NCBI RefSeq assembly: GCF_018143015.1
Contig: NC_054742.1
Location: forward strand, 59,652,853 to 59,716,852
DNA from: Lytechinus variegatus
Taxonomy: Eukaryota > Echinodermata > Echinoidea > Temnopleuroida > Toxopneustidae
Reading direction: 5' to 3'
DNA length: 64,000 bases
Shown: piece after piece, positions 13,901 through 23,300 of the stretch
Layout: every line of letters starts with the position of its first letter
How positions within the stretch are numbered: the stretch's first letter is position 1
The notes under the pieces: model-generated
Told to the model about the DNA's origin: nothing
What the model saw: the letters and a program-made list of their open reading frames with translations, nothing else
Databases searched by the model: none
Program-made: the position numbers and the translations under genes

Positions 13901-15641
13901 TGGGAACCTGGCATCCACTTGGACTAGCTGCATTGAGGTATTGCTCTATAAAGACTGAACAATAATTGTATCATTTACATTTAACGTATCACATTAATCA
14001 GGGGCAGATCCAGGATTTCCAGGGGGGCACTTTTTCCTGAAAAATGACATGCAAAAATGTTTTCCGCCTACTAACTCGTAAACAAAATAAATAGCAAGCA
14101 GAAAAGGGTCTCGCTTTAAAAAGGGGGCACACTTGAGTTAGCATATCGTCGGCCTTTTGCCAAAAGGGCCTTAACCCGATTTTAGGGGTTCTGAATATTT
14201 TATAATAAATTTAACACATTTCATGTAAAACTTAATAACTTAACACGTTTATCGAAATTGGCTTCAAAAGCAAAAAAACGACCACAAACTTTTGATTATT
14301 TGAGAGGCCAAAACCTTTAAACGCCATTATCTCGAAATGGCCAAAAGCAGTTAAGGCCCTTTTGGCATAAGGCCGACGATATTTGCTAAGATTTTAATTG
14401 TACCTCTCAAGGGGGGGGGGGGCACGGGTCAGCTGTGCCCCATGGATCCGCCAGTGACATCACTGGCGGATCTATTCATCATGATCCATCATGATATGGA
14501 AATTTAAAAAAATATTTTTATTACAGAATGTTCAGTTATTTTTTTCATCCAGTTTAAATTATGAAAGTAGTTCGACGTAGACCCGAACTTGTTCGTTTCA
14601 GAGGGTTAGTGGCTGCACACATTGGTGTTTACATTTTAAAAATCGTTGGGTTTGTATGTAAAGCGTTGTTCTGCTTACGAGCTTAAGATCCTTTCATCAT
14701 GCAGTCACTAATAGAAATCATTTTGGCAAGAAAATGCTTGAGTTTAGTCATAAATGACAGAGTGTAGATCTTAAATGACGAAAAATAACATAATATTTAA
14801 TCAGTTTTTATAGCCCATTTCGTCGACAAGAGTCCGGTCATGGATGATAATCATAATGTAGCCTATCTTTATCATCTTTACCTCTGCCATTTTTACCTCT
14901 GTCAATTTTACCTCTGCCATTTTTACCTCTGCCATTTTTACCTCTGCCATTTTTACCTCTGCCATTTTTACCTCTGCCATTTTTACCTCTGCCATTTTTA
15001 CCTCTGCCATTATTACCTCTGCCATTATTACCTCTGCCATTTTTACCTTTGCCATTATTACCTCTGCCATTATTACCTCTGCCATTTTTACCTGGCATCA
15101 AACTATCATGCTGTTACTCTGTGAATGAGTTTCTTAGTAGATGAGGAAAATAAGTTACTGCTGTGTGTGGAATGATATAGAGTTACTTGCTTTTAAAATT
15201 TCAAAATAAGAGGCTTTATTACTCCAGTTCATTTGGCATCACGTTTTTTTTTTTTTTCTAAGTGACTTCTGGCTGGTACGGAATGAAATTGTTTTATGTG
15301 AATAATTACAGATTATGAAACTGCTCCACCCCCTTCCTACATGATAGGATATCTGTCATTTCTTTGAGAAAACTAATTCTATTACATGTACAGTGTAATG
15401 TCATTTAAAATTATCCGCATAATGTGTCTTCTTTTAGTCTACTCTCTTCTCTTCTTTTCTCCTTTATTCATTTTTGTACTTCAGATATTTCATAGGCACT
15501 GGTCAATCCACTTTTTCATTCCGTATCTACGAAGAGCGGCAGCTACTTGGGTTTGACACCAAGATGACGTATAATAGATTCTGTGGTGATGGGGAACCAA
15601 AAGATTGTGAACCCCCATCGGTATGGCCAGTCGTCTACTAA
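1725..15641 (+). CDS. POFUT2: GDP-fucose protein O-fucosyltransferase 2 (5' end outside window)
   Basis: Joined exons 1725-1975, 4237-4492, one of 4948-5014 or 6787-6853, 9475-9600, 9975-10155, 12301-12430 and 15485-15641 (stop TAA) encode about 388 residues. These match human POFUT2, as I remember it, from about residue 44 to the end. Known role of the family: an ER-resident GT68 enzyme that transfers fucose from GDP-fucose to Ser/Thr in folded thrombospondin type 1 repeats. Seen here: [11 protein letters not shown] (contains the catalytic Glu, Glu54 in human), [23 protein letters not shown] (nucleotide-binding Arg motif), [15 protein letters not shown] and [11 protein letters not shown], then TYNRFCGDG with a conserved Cys. 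All junctions are GT/AG and the phases agree. The signal peptide exon was not found and is probably upstream of the window. The gene call is very secure; exact intron choices were read by eye. Confidence 0.96.
2239..4048 (+). mobile_element. Composite dispersed element with tandem units rich in DR1 motifs
   Basis: Two starts are seen (about 2239 and 2747), each reading roughly AGCAGAGTGAGACTATAGG followed by a (GGC)n run. Degenerate units of about 200 bp follow, each with a conserved block CATGACCAAGGTCAAAGGTCA. The 3' end reads GATGCAGGTGAGACGGCC; GTCTCACCTGC at 2747 and GCAGGTGAGAC near the end are inverted. The last 177 bp (about 3695-3870) is repeated in tandem at 3871-4048. Related copies lie at 15930-16310, 32140-32225, 44180-44640, 48205-48280 and 50200-50770. 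It lies inside the POFUT2 intron between exons A and B. No coding capacity. Confidence 0.75.
2790..2834 (+). repeat. (GGC)n trinucleotide run
   Basis: A near-pure GGC/GAC run next to the second start of the dispersed element. The first start at about 2281-2295 has a much shorter run, so this copy has expanded. Confidence 0.85.
4237..4492 (+). CDS. POFUT2: POFUT2 exon B
   Basis: Acceptor ...CCATCACAG, donor AG|GTGAGT. The exon enters with two bases completing an Ile codon and leaves with AG of an Arg codon. It encodes [10 protein letters not shown], the Cys-containing RECNDQ segment, YRGWYWGY and [14 protein letters not shown], and ends KNITAR. The NIT sequon sits where human POFUT2 has an N-glycosylation sequon (NTS). 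Confidence 0.95.
4948..5014 (+). CDS. POFUT2: POFUT2 alternative exon C1 (mutually exclusive with C2)
   Basis: 67 nt. Acceptor ...GATCTTCAG, donor GAA|GTAAGT. The first base completes an Arg codon left open as AG by exon B; then come 22 codons ending in phase 0. It encodes [13 protein letters not shown], then TFGRSLYWE. Human POFUT2 has SVMLDRAENLLHD at this place, so this copy keeps the conserved N-terminal half. The second copy at 6787-6853 has the same length and phases. Using both, or neither, shifts the frame. Confidence 0.9.
5015..6786 (+). other. POFUT2 intron between the alternative exons
   Basis: 1772 bases of AT-rich sequence with no repeat that I recognise. It separates the two alternative exons. 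This is long enough that simple steric interference between splice sites cannot explain mutual exclusion. Confidence 0.6.
6787..6853 (+). CDS. POFUT2: POFUT2 alternative exon C2 (mutually exclusive with C1)
   Basis: 67 nt. Acceptor ...CTTTGTAG, donor AAT|GTAAGT. It has the same entry and exit phases as the exon at 4948-5014. It encodes [16 protein letters not shown], then QTQYWN. This copy retains the HDHYG seen in human POFUT2, while the other copy retains SVM-DRAE. The two versions share 10 of 22 residues, conserved at R, E, LHD, G and YW. The reading frame is intact and the splice sites are strong, so it does not look like a decayed copy. Confidence 0.88.
6854..9474 (+). other. POFUT2 intron, mostly featureless
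   Basis: AT-rich. It contains a short copy of the 'GCGAAGCAAGCAAGC' dispersed repeat (about 7420-7520), a C/G homopolymer stretch at about 7565-7600, and a degenerate patch of the GACCAAATGG repeat at about 9215-9400. Short reading frames here look like noise. Confidence 0.55.
9475..9600 (+). CDS. POFUT2: POFUT2 exon D
   Basis: 126 nt, phase 0 on both sides. Acceptor TTTTTTTGTTAAAG, donor AAG|GTAAGA. It encodes [19 protein letters not shown], a charged linker, and LEDWREMK. It follows directly on the YWE or YWN end of either alternative exon, matching the human order YWD-TRRSM-FARHLR. Confidence 0.95.
9691..9825. repeat. Short fold-back element in POFUT2 intron
   Basis: TGATAGTTTTTCAGCTTAGA at the left pairs with TCTAAGCTGAAAAACTATCA at the right, with further pairing inward. 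Total about 135 bases, MITE-like, between exons D and E. Confidence 0.8.
9975..10155 (+). CDS. POFUT2: POFUT2 exon E
   Basis: Acceptor ...TTTGTCCCAG, donor G|GTATGT, leaving one base. It encodes [18 protein letters not shown], the most conserved nucleotide-sugar-binding motif of the family, then a Lys-rich helix and [12 protein letters not shown]. Confidence 0.95.
10512..10922. mobile_element. Fold-back element of TTCGGAATTACGAACC repeats
   Basis: The left half carries short repeats of GGTTCGTTAATCCGAAA type. The right half carries the reverse (TTCGGATTAACGAACC), about a dozen 28-30 bp units in all. The ends CGTAATTCCGAA and TTCGGAATTGCG are inverted. Non-coding MITE-like element in the POFUT2 intron. 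Confidence 0.75.
10948..11502. mobile_element. MITE with about 65-bp terminal inverted repeats
   Basis: Left end GGGCCGAATTCACAAAGG. The right end near 11485-11502 is its inverse (CCTTTGTGAATTTGAGTCCC). CCATGGTTTATGCAGAT is mirrored by ATCTGCATAAACCATGG. The interior also folds (AGTGCGCCAAATTGACGCCT against AGGCGTCAATTTGGCGTACT), so the whole element is nearly palindromic. Confidence 0.85.
11824..12011. mobile_element. MITE 'CAGAGCTACC', 6-bp target duplication
   Basis: Ends CAGAGCTACCAAGT and ACTTGGCATCTCTG are inverted. It is flanked by TCCAAA at 11818-11823 and 12012-12017. A second copy in opposite orientation lies at 56209-56393 with its own 6-bp duplication. 188 bp, non-coding. Confidence 0.88.
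12301..12430 (+). CDS. POFUT2: POFUT2 exon F
   Basis: Acceptor ...TATCTTACACAG, donor AG|GTAGGT. It encodes [17 protein letters not shown] and then [16 protein letters not shown], a signature segment of POFUT2. The 3' two-thirds of this exon plus its donor is tandemly duplicated just downstream as a decayed relic (see 12541-12890). Confidence 0.95.
12541..12890 (+). pseudogene. Relic tandem copy of POFUT2 exon F, split by a MITE
   Basis: Source: about 12350-12540 (exon F 3' part, donor and about 110 bases of intron). The copy begins near 12541 (GGTTCTTGATAAAT, matching GTTCATGATAAAT in the exon), is interrupted at 12567-12759 by a MITE, and resumes at 12760. There the DNA could read [13 protein letters not shown] against [13 protein letters not shown] in the exon. 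About 20 bases including the donor are gone. Both copies then share CCCCAGGAAGTGGAGA and GGTTAAACTAT. It is not functional as an exon. Confidence 0.8.
12567..12759. mobile_element. MITE 'CAGAGCTGCC', copy 1
   Basis: Inverted ends AAGAGCTGCCAGC and GGTTGGCAGCTC. The right flank TTCATG (12760-12765) equals the matching bases in exon F (AAATTCATGGATGG). The left flank TACTTG is a mutated version. So it inserted into the relic exon copy after the exon was duplicated. Interior: ACTGATTTTCAGTATT-type palindromic stretches. Confidence 0.82.
12894..13286 (+). repeat. 15-bp minisatellite array
   Basis: About 26 units of GTAAAAATGGCAGAG, with recurring variants (GTAATAATGGCAGAG, GGCAAAG). A 15-bp unit keeps several frames open, so the long (VKMAE)n and similar reading frames on both strands are artefacts. 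Confidence 0.95.
13563..13905 (+). mobile_element. Diverged, truncated copy of the AGGGGAAGTTCACC MITE family
   Basis: Begins GGGGAAGTTCAACCTCGG and carries the family's internal landmarks TGACGTCATTTGCGAGCAGC and GGGGCAGCTTCCC. The right terminal repeat is missing. The complete relative is at 52663-53172. Confidence 0.7.
14138..14388. mobile_element. Palindromic MITE 'ATCGTCGGCCTTTTG'
   Basis: Left TTAGCATATCGTCGGCC and right GGCCGACGATATTTGCTAA are inverted, with further pairing of CCAAAAGGGCCTTAAC and GTTAAGGCCCTTTTGG. About 250 bp. It is nested in another diverged repeat whose end carries GGGGCAGATCCAGGATTT. Confidence 0.82.
14450..14478. repeat. Short perfect palindrome GATCCGCCAGTG...CACTGGCGGATC
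   Basis: Inverted arms of 12 bases around a short spacer, at the edge of the GGATCC-type dispersed repeat. Confidence 0.75.
14876..15093 (-). repeat. 15-bp minisatellite array, inverted relative to 12894-13286
   Basis: About 14 units of CTCTGCCATTTTTAC, the exact reverse complement of the unit at 12.9 kb, including the same AAT variant. It ends 392 bases before POFUT2 exon G. Confidence 0.95.
15485..15641 (+). CDS. POFUT2: POFUT2 terminal coding exon G
   Basis: Acceptor ...TTTTTGTACTTCAG; the first base completes an Arg codon. It encodes [18 protein letters not shown], then a TYNRFCGDG motif with the C-terminal cysteines, and ends in VVY followed by TAA at 15639-15641. No canonical AATAAA lies close behind the stop, so the poly(A) site is uncertain and the 3' UTR may be long. 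Confidence 0.95.
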
Positions 15642-15929
15642 TCCATCCACGATGTACATTATTTATTTGGCTGAAGAAATTTTCATCTTTAGATTGGCAA
15701 TAATAATATTTGTATTTAATGCTTATTTAATCTAATGAGATGCAGAATGTTTGAAAGGAACCCTTGCCAGTATAATTGAAAATTAGTAGTTTTGGACCTT
15801 TTATTATACTGCCAAAATGAGCCTGTGCTTGGGTTGACAACAAGATAATTGATTCTGTGTTGAGGCCTTTAAAAAATGTTTGTTTTCCATAACAGAGGGG
15901 GAAAAAATAAGGGTTCGCCATTTTTGTCT

Positions 15930-16310
15930 TGCCTGCATAGCAGAGCAAGACTGTTGGTGCTGCTTTTCCAGTGGTGGTGGTGGCGTCGTCAACAATGAAA
16001 TCTTAATAACGATTAAGTTTTTGAAATATGAGCATAACTTACAAAGCATATGGACCTTTTGTTTTGAGAATCAACATTGAAACCTTAACTAACATAAGTT
16101 TTAGAAATGTCATAACTTAAAAAATATATACCTATTTCATGAAACTTGGACATCTGGGTAATGAGTAACACTTATCATCTTGCATGACTTTCTGACCACA
16201 TGATCTAGGTTAAAGGTTATTTAGGGTCAATGAAATTTGACAATGTCGTGGTATTGAAAACATACAAAGGTTAAGATTTTGAATTATTAAGTTAATTTTG
16301 CAAGTGTAAA
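15930..16310 (+). mobile_element. Diverged copy of the DR1-bearing dispersed element
   Basis: GCATAGCAGAGCAAGACTGT and then GTGGTGGTGGCG mirror the start of the element at 2.2 kb. AGTTTTTGAAATATGAGCAT and GGTTAAAGGTTATTTAGGG follow. The DR1 core has decayed here. Confidence 0.7.
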
Positions 16311-16591
16311 ACCTTCAAATTAAGTACTGGCAAATGTATGAATGTTCAAACGAACACAAACTCATACAATAACAAAAGTTCGAAGAAACATTGTTAGAGG
16401 ACCTTGCCAGTTGATAGAAAATGATTTGAAATTTTGAAATTTTCAATATTTTGTAAATTATTATGGATGATAATTTCTGATTTGAGTATTCTGACACAAT
16501 GGATATTCATCAAAATGTTAACACATTGTTTTTAAAAAATTGCTGTTTTTACTTCAAAATCTTGAGTATTTTTAATGGCTTAAGTGAAGTA

Positions 16592-17042
16592 TTAAAGCGA
16601 CTTTTCAGTGACAAATCATGGGGAAATCAAGGCTTATCTCAGAACAGATTCAAGTCTTCCACTCGGCTGCATGCCTGGGGGTGTTATGAATAGACGCCTG
16701 CATGTCTTGGAGGTCTGTAGGAGAGCAATAGTTAGTAGACTAACCAACCAGAAGTAAACTTCCTGGTTTTACTTGAAACATGTAACTTCTCAGAGGTTAT
16801 TTATTTTGCTTAAGCAATCAAGAGATGTGCTATGAGTCTATGAATTGGGATTGTTGGAAACTGGAACTGTGATGATCCAAAGCAAATAACCATCACGAGT
16901 TCTGTCAAATTCGTGCTGTCCGAACTTGATTGCATTAGTCCGACGGGCGCTCATGACGGACGGATATATTATGCAAGTCAATTGGCCAAATTTCATGTTG
17001 ATTCAATTTCCCCATGATTTGTCAGTGGCTGGGCCCTTTAAA
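16592..17042. mobile_element. MITE with TTAA-type ends (TTAAAG...CTTTAA)
   Basis: The left end contains CAGTGACAAATCATGGGGAA and the right end TTCCCCATGATTTGTCAGTG, inverted. Both ends abut TTAA. About 450 bp, non-coding. Confidence 0.8.
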
Positions 17043-17393
17043 CCAAAATTTATTGTGAAATTATAGATTTTTGAGAAATGAGTGTGCCTTATGTGTGCTA
17101 TTATCACATCTCAGTATTGTCTTCCAAGTGGAGGGATAGTTTTATAAAACTCCATGTTCTATCTAATTCTCAATGCTAACATTACAAAGGTCTTATTAAA
17201 ATCCTGATTTTGATGTCTGTTGTCTATAATATTGTCTGTAATGGATGAAAAACACCCAGGAAGAAAAAAAAATATATTTGTACCAGCAGTTTCAAGATAT
17301 CTTGGACTGACAAATCATTTCATTGACCTCCCAGGGAGATTAATTTTAACACATGTAGAATATTGAAGAAAATTGGGAAGGTGTTATAACCAA

Positions 17394-17453
17394 TGCCTTT
17401 AAATGAAGATAATGATAATTATCTTCATTGATAATTATCTTCATTTAAAGGCA
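17394..17453. repeat. Perfect 60-nt hairpin
   Basis: 17394-17413 and 17434-17453 are perfect 20-base inverted repeats (TGCCTTTAAATGAAGATAAT and its complement). The 20-base centre shares GATAATTATCTTCAT with the arms, so alternative folds exist. It could be a tiny MITE or the core of an RNA hairpin; nothing distinguishes these here. Confidence 0.85.
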
Positions 17454-18060
17454 GAGAAACATATCTTTCATATGTGAATAAACAAAACAAAATAGAGATT
17501 TCAATCTGGCACAAATGTGAGATATGTCTGAAGTCATTCATTGTGGCACTGCAGGAGAAAGGGGAATCTCTAAATTTTTATTGAAAAAAATAATTCTTTT
17601 CACCTGTAACCTATCAATAAATTTCAAACATATATTTGTACAACTCTGGTAAAGGAAACCCTAATACTGTATAAAATTGTGAAAAAAACTTTGGAATATC
17701 TTGATTAGTTTGCAAGTTATATCCACAGATTTATTAGATTACAATATTATTTCATACATTCTTTAATAGTTTAATCATCATTCTATTGGACTTTTATTAC
17801 TTTTTCCTATAAATTCTTTCTTCTACATTTACATAATCCAAATCAAAGTCAGGAGGATATTTCCCTGAAAAAAATGTGTTTGTTTACTATATATTTGTCC
17901 ATATTGTTATCTGTGTTAGCATATTGGCTTTATCAGGGAATCAATAATATATTTATTACTAATGAATGTCAGTTTATGCTCATGTATTTCCCCATGATTG
18001 AAGACATTATTAACTTAATGACAATATTTGCTGCATTTGTATCTATTTGAAAAGATGTAC
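17454..18060. other. No recognised feature
   Basis: AT-rich intergenic DNA. An AATAAA at about 17615 could serve a very long POFUT2 3' UTR, but nothing supports that beyond the hexamer. Confidence 0.4.
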
Positions 18061-18099
18061 TTACTGTCATGATTTAGAGTATATTCACATTTGCTGTTG

Positions 18100-18620
18100 G
18101 TCTAATCATTTGGTCTATTTCTAAGATAATCATATACCAAATTGGCTTCACCCATTTGGTATACTATCTATTTGGTATAAATGCTTTTGGGTTTCACTAC
18201 ATCTAGTTCCATAACACAATGGTTAACGATTGATTATACGCATGATTGTCGCGATTGACTATACAGTGTAGTCAATGGAATCAAACATAGAAAAATGTTT
18301 AACGATCATTTCTAAGTTTAGTGTTACGGGCCCCTGGTTTAAAATACCCATTTAGTCTAATTCTCAATTGCTCTAATATTTTCCCATTTGTATTAACATC
18401 GTCAAATCAAATTTTAGCGTAATAGCAGTTCATCTAACCATATAGATGAAGTTGTGCTATGCCAAGTGGATGTTTTATGAAATGGGTATTGCCTATTACT
18501 GGAAAATAAACAAAATTGCAATTGAGCTAAATGACAATTAGACCAATTGATTAGTTGATGAGTTGGTAAGATATGACTATGTGAAATGGGACCATATGGA
18601 GAGTGGACAAATCGGATGTA
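18100..18620. repeat. Dispersed 'GACCAAATGG' repeat, with a small MITE remnant
   Basis: Recurring TTGGTCTAAT, CATTTGGTCTA, CATTTGGTATA and GACCAATTG words. The patch at 18207-18340 (GTTCCATAACAC ... GTGTTACGGGCCCC) looks like a separate inverted-repeat remnant. Related patches: 9215-9400, 22270-22700, 58240-58545. Confidence 0.6.
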
Positions 18621-18639
18621 AGCCAATCAGCAGTATATG

Positions 18640-19840
18640 CAAGTTGAATAGTATTGTAATTTTTTTTTACTATGGGATATGCAAAAACAGAGATATGTTA
18701 TTTATTACTCATTGTCAGAGTTATTTCATGATTAATGAAGAAATTATATGGAATATCAAACCTGGACAGAATCAATTAGCAATGCATTAACATTGTTTGG
18801 ATATCTTTCTTTCAAGAGACTGTTTATGATGTGATGTGAAATAATTGACATTGACTATCAATTGAATATTCTTCTTATTGTCACTGTTGCCAATATTCCT
18901 GAAAATGAACAAAGAATATATGAATTAAGGCCAAGTTGACCAACATATCCTTTCTAATATCAGTACTTTCTGATATCTTTGCATATATTTAGTGGTGATT
19001 GAAGGAAGCTTCTACCAACAAGTTGGTATTGATAAAAGCTGAAAAACAATCAATTTACTGATGAAGGTTTGGCAAAAAAAGTCAATGAGAAAATGGCAGA
19101 TTATTCCTGAATTTTTAGCTCTATCCCACACATTTTTTTAATTACAAAATCATTTATTTGACATCAATTCACTGTTTCCAATCAGTTTAATTTCATTCAA
19201 TTCAATTCTATGAGAATTGCAGTAAACTTCATTCTGAAATACTTATTTCATTTATATCAACATGAAAATTCACAAAAAGATATTAAGTATAAGAAAAACC
19301 CTTTTTAATCTGGAAAAGTAGTGGCCTTTTCTTTCCATCACTATTCTTATCTTTAAGACTAAAACATATCATACTCTAGATATTTCACCAAAATTATAGT
19401 AGCAATTATCAATATGCAAATACATGTTCTTATTTTTTTTTTGCAATCATAACCATCACATCACATAACACATATCTCATGTGTCTTATGTTCTGTTTGT
19501 AGATATGTGATATCAAACTATCTACAAGTTAGTTTGTGTTATTTGGGTATATTATCTAATGTAACAGTGAATAGTGTTTGTCTAGAATTTGTACTAATTC
19601 AATATTCCTTGTTTTTATTATTATTTTCTTCTTGTCAAGGAAGATGAAATCCATTAAATACTATTAAATTACACCAATTGTACTTCAAAAGTTGCAGTCC
19701 TATTCATATCTCTGTCATTGAGCTAGGTAAATGGGATGTTTGTAGTTTGCACATTGCAAATATTGATTGTGAATTATCAACTTATAGATGAATTTGAACC
19801 ATCTGCATATCAAGTTGAATTATATGTAGTATCCATTATA
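18640..19840. other. No recognised feature
   Basis: AT-rich DNA without convincing reading frames, repeats or splice-flanked exons. Confidence 0.4.
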
Positions 19841-19847
19841 AGTAGAC

Positions 19848-20120
19848 CTGGGCCCCGTCTTACAAACAGTTGCGATTGATCCGATCAATTACAAGTATGG
19901 ATGGCCAGCAACATCAACATCTAAAATGCAAATGTGTTCAAAATAATTTCTAGATATGATGTATATTCATTGTTCTCTTAAAGATTCAGTGTAATTCTCT
20001 TTGTTTAAAAAGGAGATGCAAATGTGCAAATTTCCTGCAGAAAAAATTATGACATTGATTGCTTTCCACACAGTTTAGATGGATTGGTTCAATCGTAACT
20101 CTTTTTGAGACGGGGCCCAG
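19848..20120. mobile_element. MITE with CTGGGCCCCGTCT ends
   Basis: Left CTGGGCCCCGTCTTACAAA and right AGACGGGGCCCAG are inverted. Inner arms GTTGCGATTGATCCGATCAA and TTGGTTCAATCGTAAC also pair. 273 bp. Confidence 0.85.
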
Positions 20121-20350
20121 TAATCAAATGCAAATTTGACTTATGACTATTTTTTTCACATTAGTTGCAAATGACCTGTAATTGATTGCAATTTTCTTGT
20201 AATGTCCCCTTCAAAAGTTTTTCAGGGCTGTAGCTGATACTGATACAACAGGGAAATAACTAAAGAATGACAAACAAAAATGAAAATGATACATAATGGT
20301 ATTTGAAAAATACATGAATCGTTCAATTTCCTACATTTAAAAGTTTGGAG

Positions 20351-23300
20351 GGGCGTCCAACGCATAATGTCGCAGTCAACGCATAATGTCGTAACTTTTT
20401 AACGCATAATGTCGCATGTGACAACGCATAATGTCACAGCGATATTTGCTTCAGGATTCGAGTTACAGATATGAAATATGGTTTTCACTCAGTATTTTGT
20501 TCAAGTTCTTTCATCTGAACGTTTTTTAAGTGTGTGTGGGGGCGTGTTAGGGTGTATGATTGTGTGTGTGTTTAGGGAAGAGAAATAAGGGGGGGGTTGG
20601 GAGTGTGGGTGTGGAAATATTCTACTTCAACATATTTTACAACCATTCTTTCACCATTATGATATTTTGTTTTACTCTTATTTTTATTCAATTGAGAAAA
20701 AGTGAGTACCTTAGTTTCACTCCTCCCGTGAGACAACCAATTGTACCTGATACATATTTTATTCTCTGTTTCAGGCTTTGAATGGTTAAATAATTAATGG
20801 TCTGAAATGCCAATATAATTCATATTCTCAACCCGAGCCTATTAGTGATAATGATGTATTCTGTGTATTTCAACGAAATTTCTCCATTCTAATCTCGTCT
20901 TTGACCATGCGTGCGCGAGTTTTGATTTCACTGGCGTAAATCCAGAGGATTCGGATCGAATTATCTCCCTTCTCTTTTTGGAAAAGGGGATGGCATGTGT
21001 AATCATCCCACAGATAAATTCAGCGTCGATCATCATAATATATATGATTAATCATAATGATTAATAATAATAACAATAATATCATTATTAAAATTGATAT
21101 TGTATATTATTACTTTTAGTAATAATGATCATAAAATAATAGTAGGTAATTGTAATAACAATAACAATACTAGGACATAGTCGGATCCAGCGGGACCGAA
21201 GGGGCTGCCCCCCCCCCTTATTGGTGGCGCAAAAAATGAAGAGGAAGAAAAGGGAAAGAAGCCGAGACAAAGAAGATTAAAAGGAGGAGAGACAAAGAAG
21301 AGGTAAAATGAGAAGGAAGGCAAGTGAATAAAACATGGCGAGGGAAAGAAGTGGAAAATATAGATTCTTCCATATTCAATAACATTTTCGGCTCGCGTTC
21401 CGCGCTTGTATAATTTAATTAGGAAGATATCCATCATTTTCATGATGATGAGTTCAGAATGCCCCGTTTCTAGGTCTTAAAAATCTTAAAATCTTTAAAA
21501 AGAAAGAAAACAGCTCGCGCTTCGCGTTCGTATTGTTTGTTGAGTAACACAAATTGTTCTATATTGAAAATGTGCTTAAATTCTGCAGTTTCAAATCGGA
21601 ATAGTAATATAAATTTTTAGCTTTACACACCCCTAGTTCATTTAGGAAAAAACCCTTTATTTTCATTGTTACAAAATACGAATGGAGTGTTCCATTTGTA
21701 AAAAAAAATCAGATTAATCATCTGGCTTATAAGAATAAAACCAAGAAATTAGGATTACCCCTCAGGGAAACCAACAAAAAACAGTTCATAGCGGCCGATC
21801 GAGTTAGAAGTAGATGAAAACGTTTTTTCCAGCCTATCCCTTATCGTCGAAAGCTGGATCCGTCCCTGACAGTATTGCTACTTCTACTATTACTACTATT
21901 ATTATTATTATTATTATTAATGATGATAATAACACTAATAATAAAAATGATAAAAGTATAGTTATAATAATAGAAAATAAGACGCGGATCGTAGATTTCG
22001 TAAGCGGCGGAATTTGAAAACCCAAGAGCACATTTTTGGTGGCGAGTAGCGCATCAAGTATAGGCCTATAGACCCTACCAATTTGATCTAGCTTTTGCGT
22101 ATCAGGGGGGGGGGTCGAGAAATGTTCATTCATTTATATATACCCCTGTCGGCGGATGGAATGGGTTAGAGTACGCGCGCGAGCTGATCTGAACCACAAA
22201 TCAGGAGTATTACTTTGGCAAGTCGGCACTGATACATATAGTCACCGTAGAGGGCTAGTGTCTGCAGTAGCCCATTATGGTTATAAGACGAAATGATGAT
22301 TGGACGAGATGGTAATTGGACATACATGATTGGACCCAGGCGATTGGACCACTTGGGAATGATTCCAAAGGATTATTAGACGAAATGGGTTTAGGCAAAG
22401 TGATAGTGGACCAACTGCAGACCAAATGGAACATGGACGAAATGAAATTAGACCAAGTTATTAGACCAGTTTGCTATTAGACCAAAGGTAATAGCTCTAA
22501 TGATATCGGACAAAGTGGCTTTTGGACCAATTGGCAAAAATAAATCAATTGGACCAAATGATAATAAAATTGCTATAAGACCAACTGGCTATTAGACTAA
22601 ATGGTAATTGGACTACTAGTATGTTGCCATTTGACTAAACGATGGTAGATGAAATGATATTAGACCATGTGATGGTGGACAAAATGGCAGTAAACGAAAT
22701 GACAAATAAGGCGATAAATATCCATACAAATAGTAATCCTGATTTCCAAATCACTTAATTCTCTTTCGCGTGTCTCAACCTAAAGAGAGAGACCCCATGG
22801 AAGAACAGTGGTATCTTATTGATACCGCTGAAATGGGCCATCTGTATATGTAGACATGGTAGAGAGAGAGATAAGGTAAACAAATATGAAAACGAAATAG
22901 ATGTGTTATGTTGGAAGGGAAATGGAAAGAATTTTAGAGAAAACGAATCATATGGAGAGAGAACAAAATAAATATAGGGTCAAGGAGATCGGTTTCGATG
23001 AAAGCTATCGATTAAAGAGGAAAGGGGGTGAAGGGCCAGTGCCCCTAAGAAGGATAGACAAAAAAAAATGTTCAAGGAAATCTGGAATTAGCTTGAACCA
23101 TGAATTCCATGTACATTGTTCAGTAATATCCTATTGTCAGACAGGAATTTCCATTGTGCCCCCCACCAGCTAAGTAGGGCAATGTAATTATTTTTATGTG
23201 CTTCCCCACCCCGGGAAATTTGCGGTTTAAACACTATTGTTCCTACGATACATATTCCGATTATCGATATGAAATATAATTTCTTTATTAAAACGTCGTG

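Noticed and set aside
14801-15124. Similar repeat-encoded frames at the second array
   Set aside because: Same 15-bp minisatellite in reverse; an artefact.
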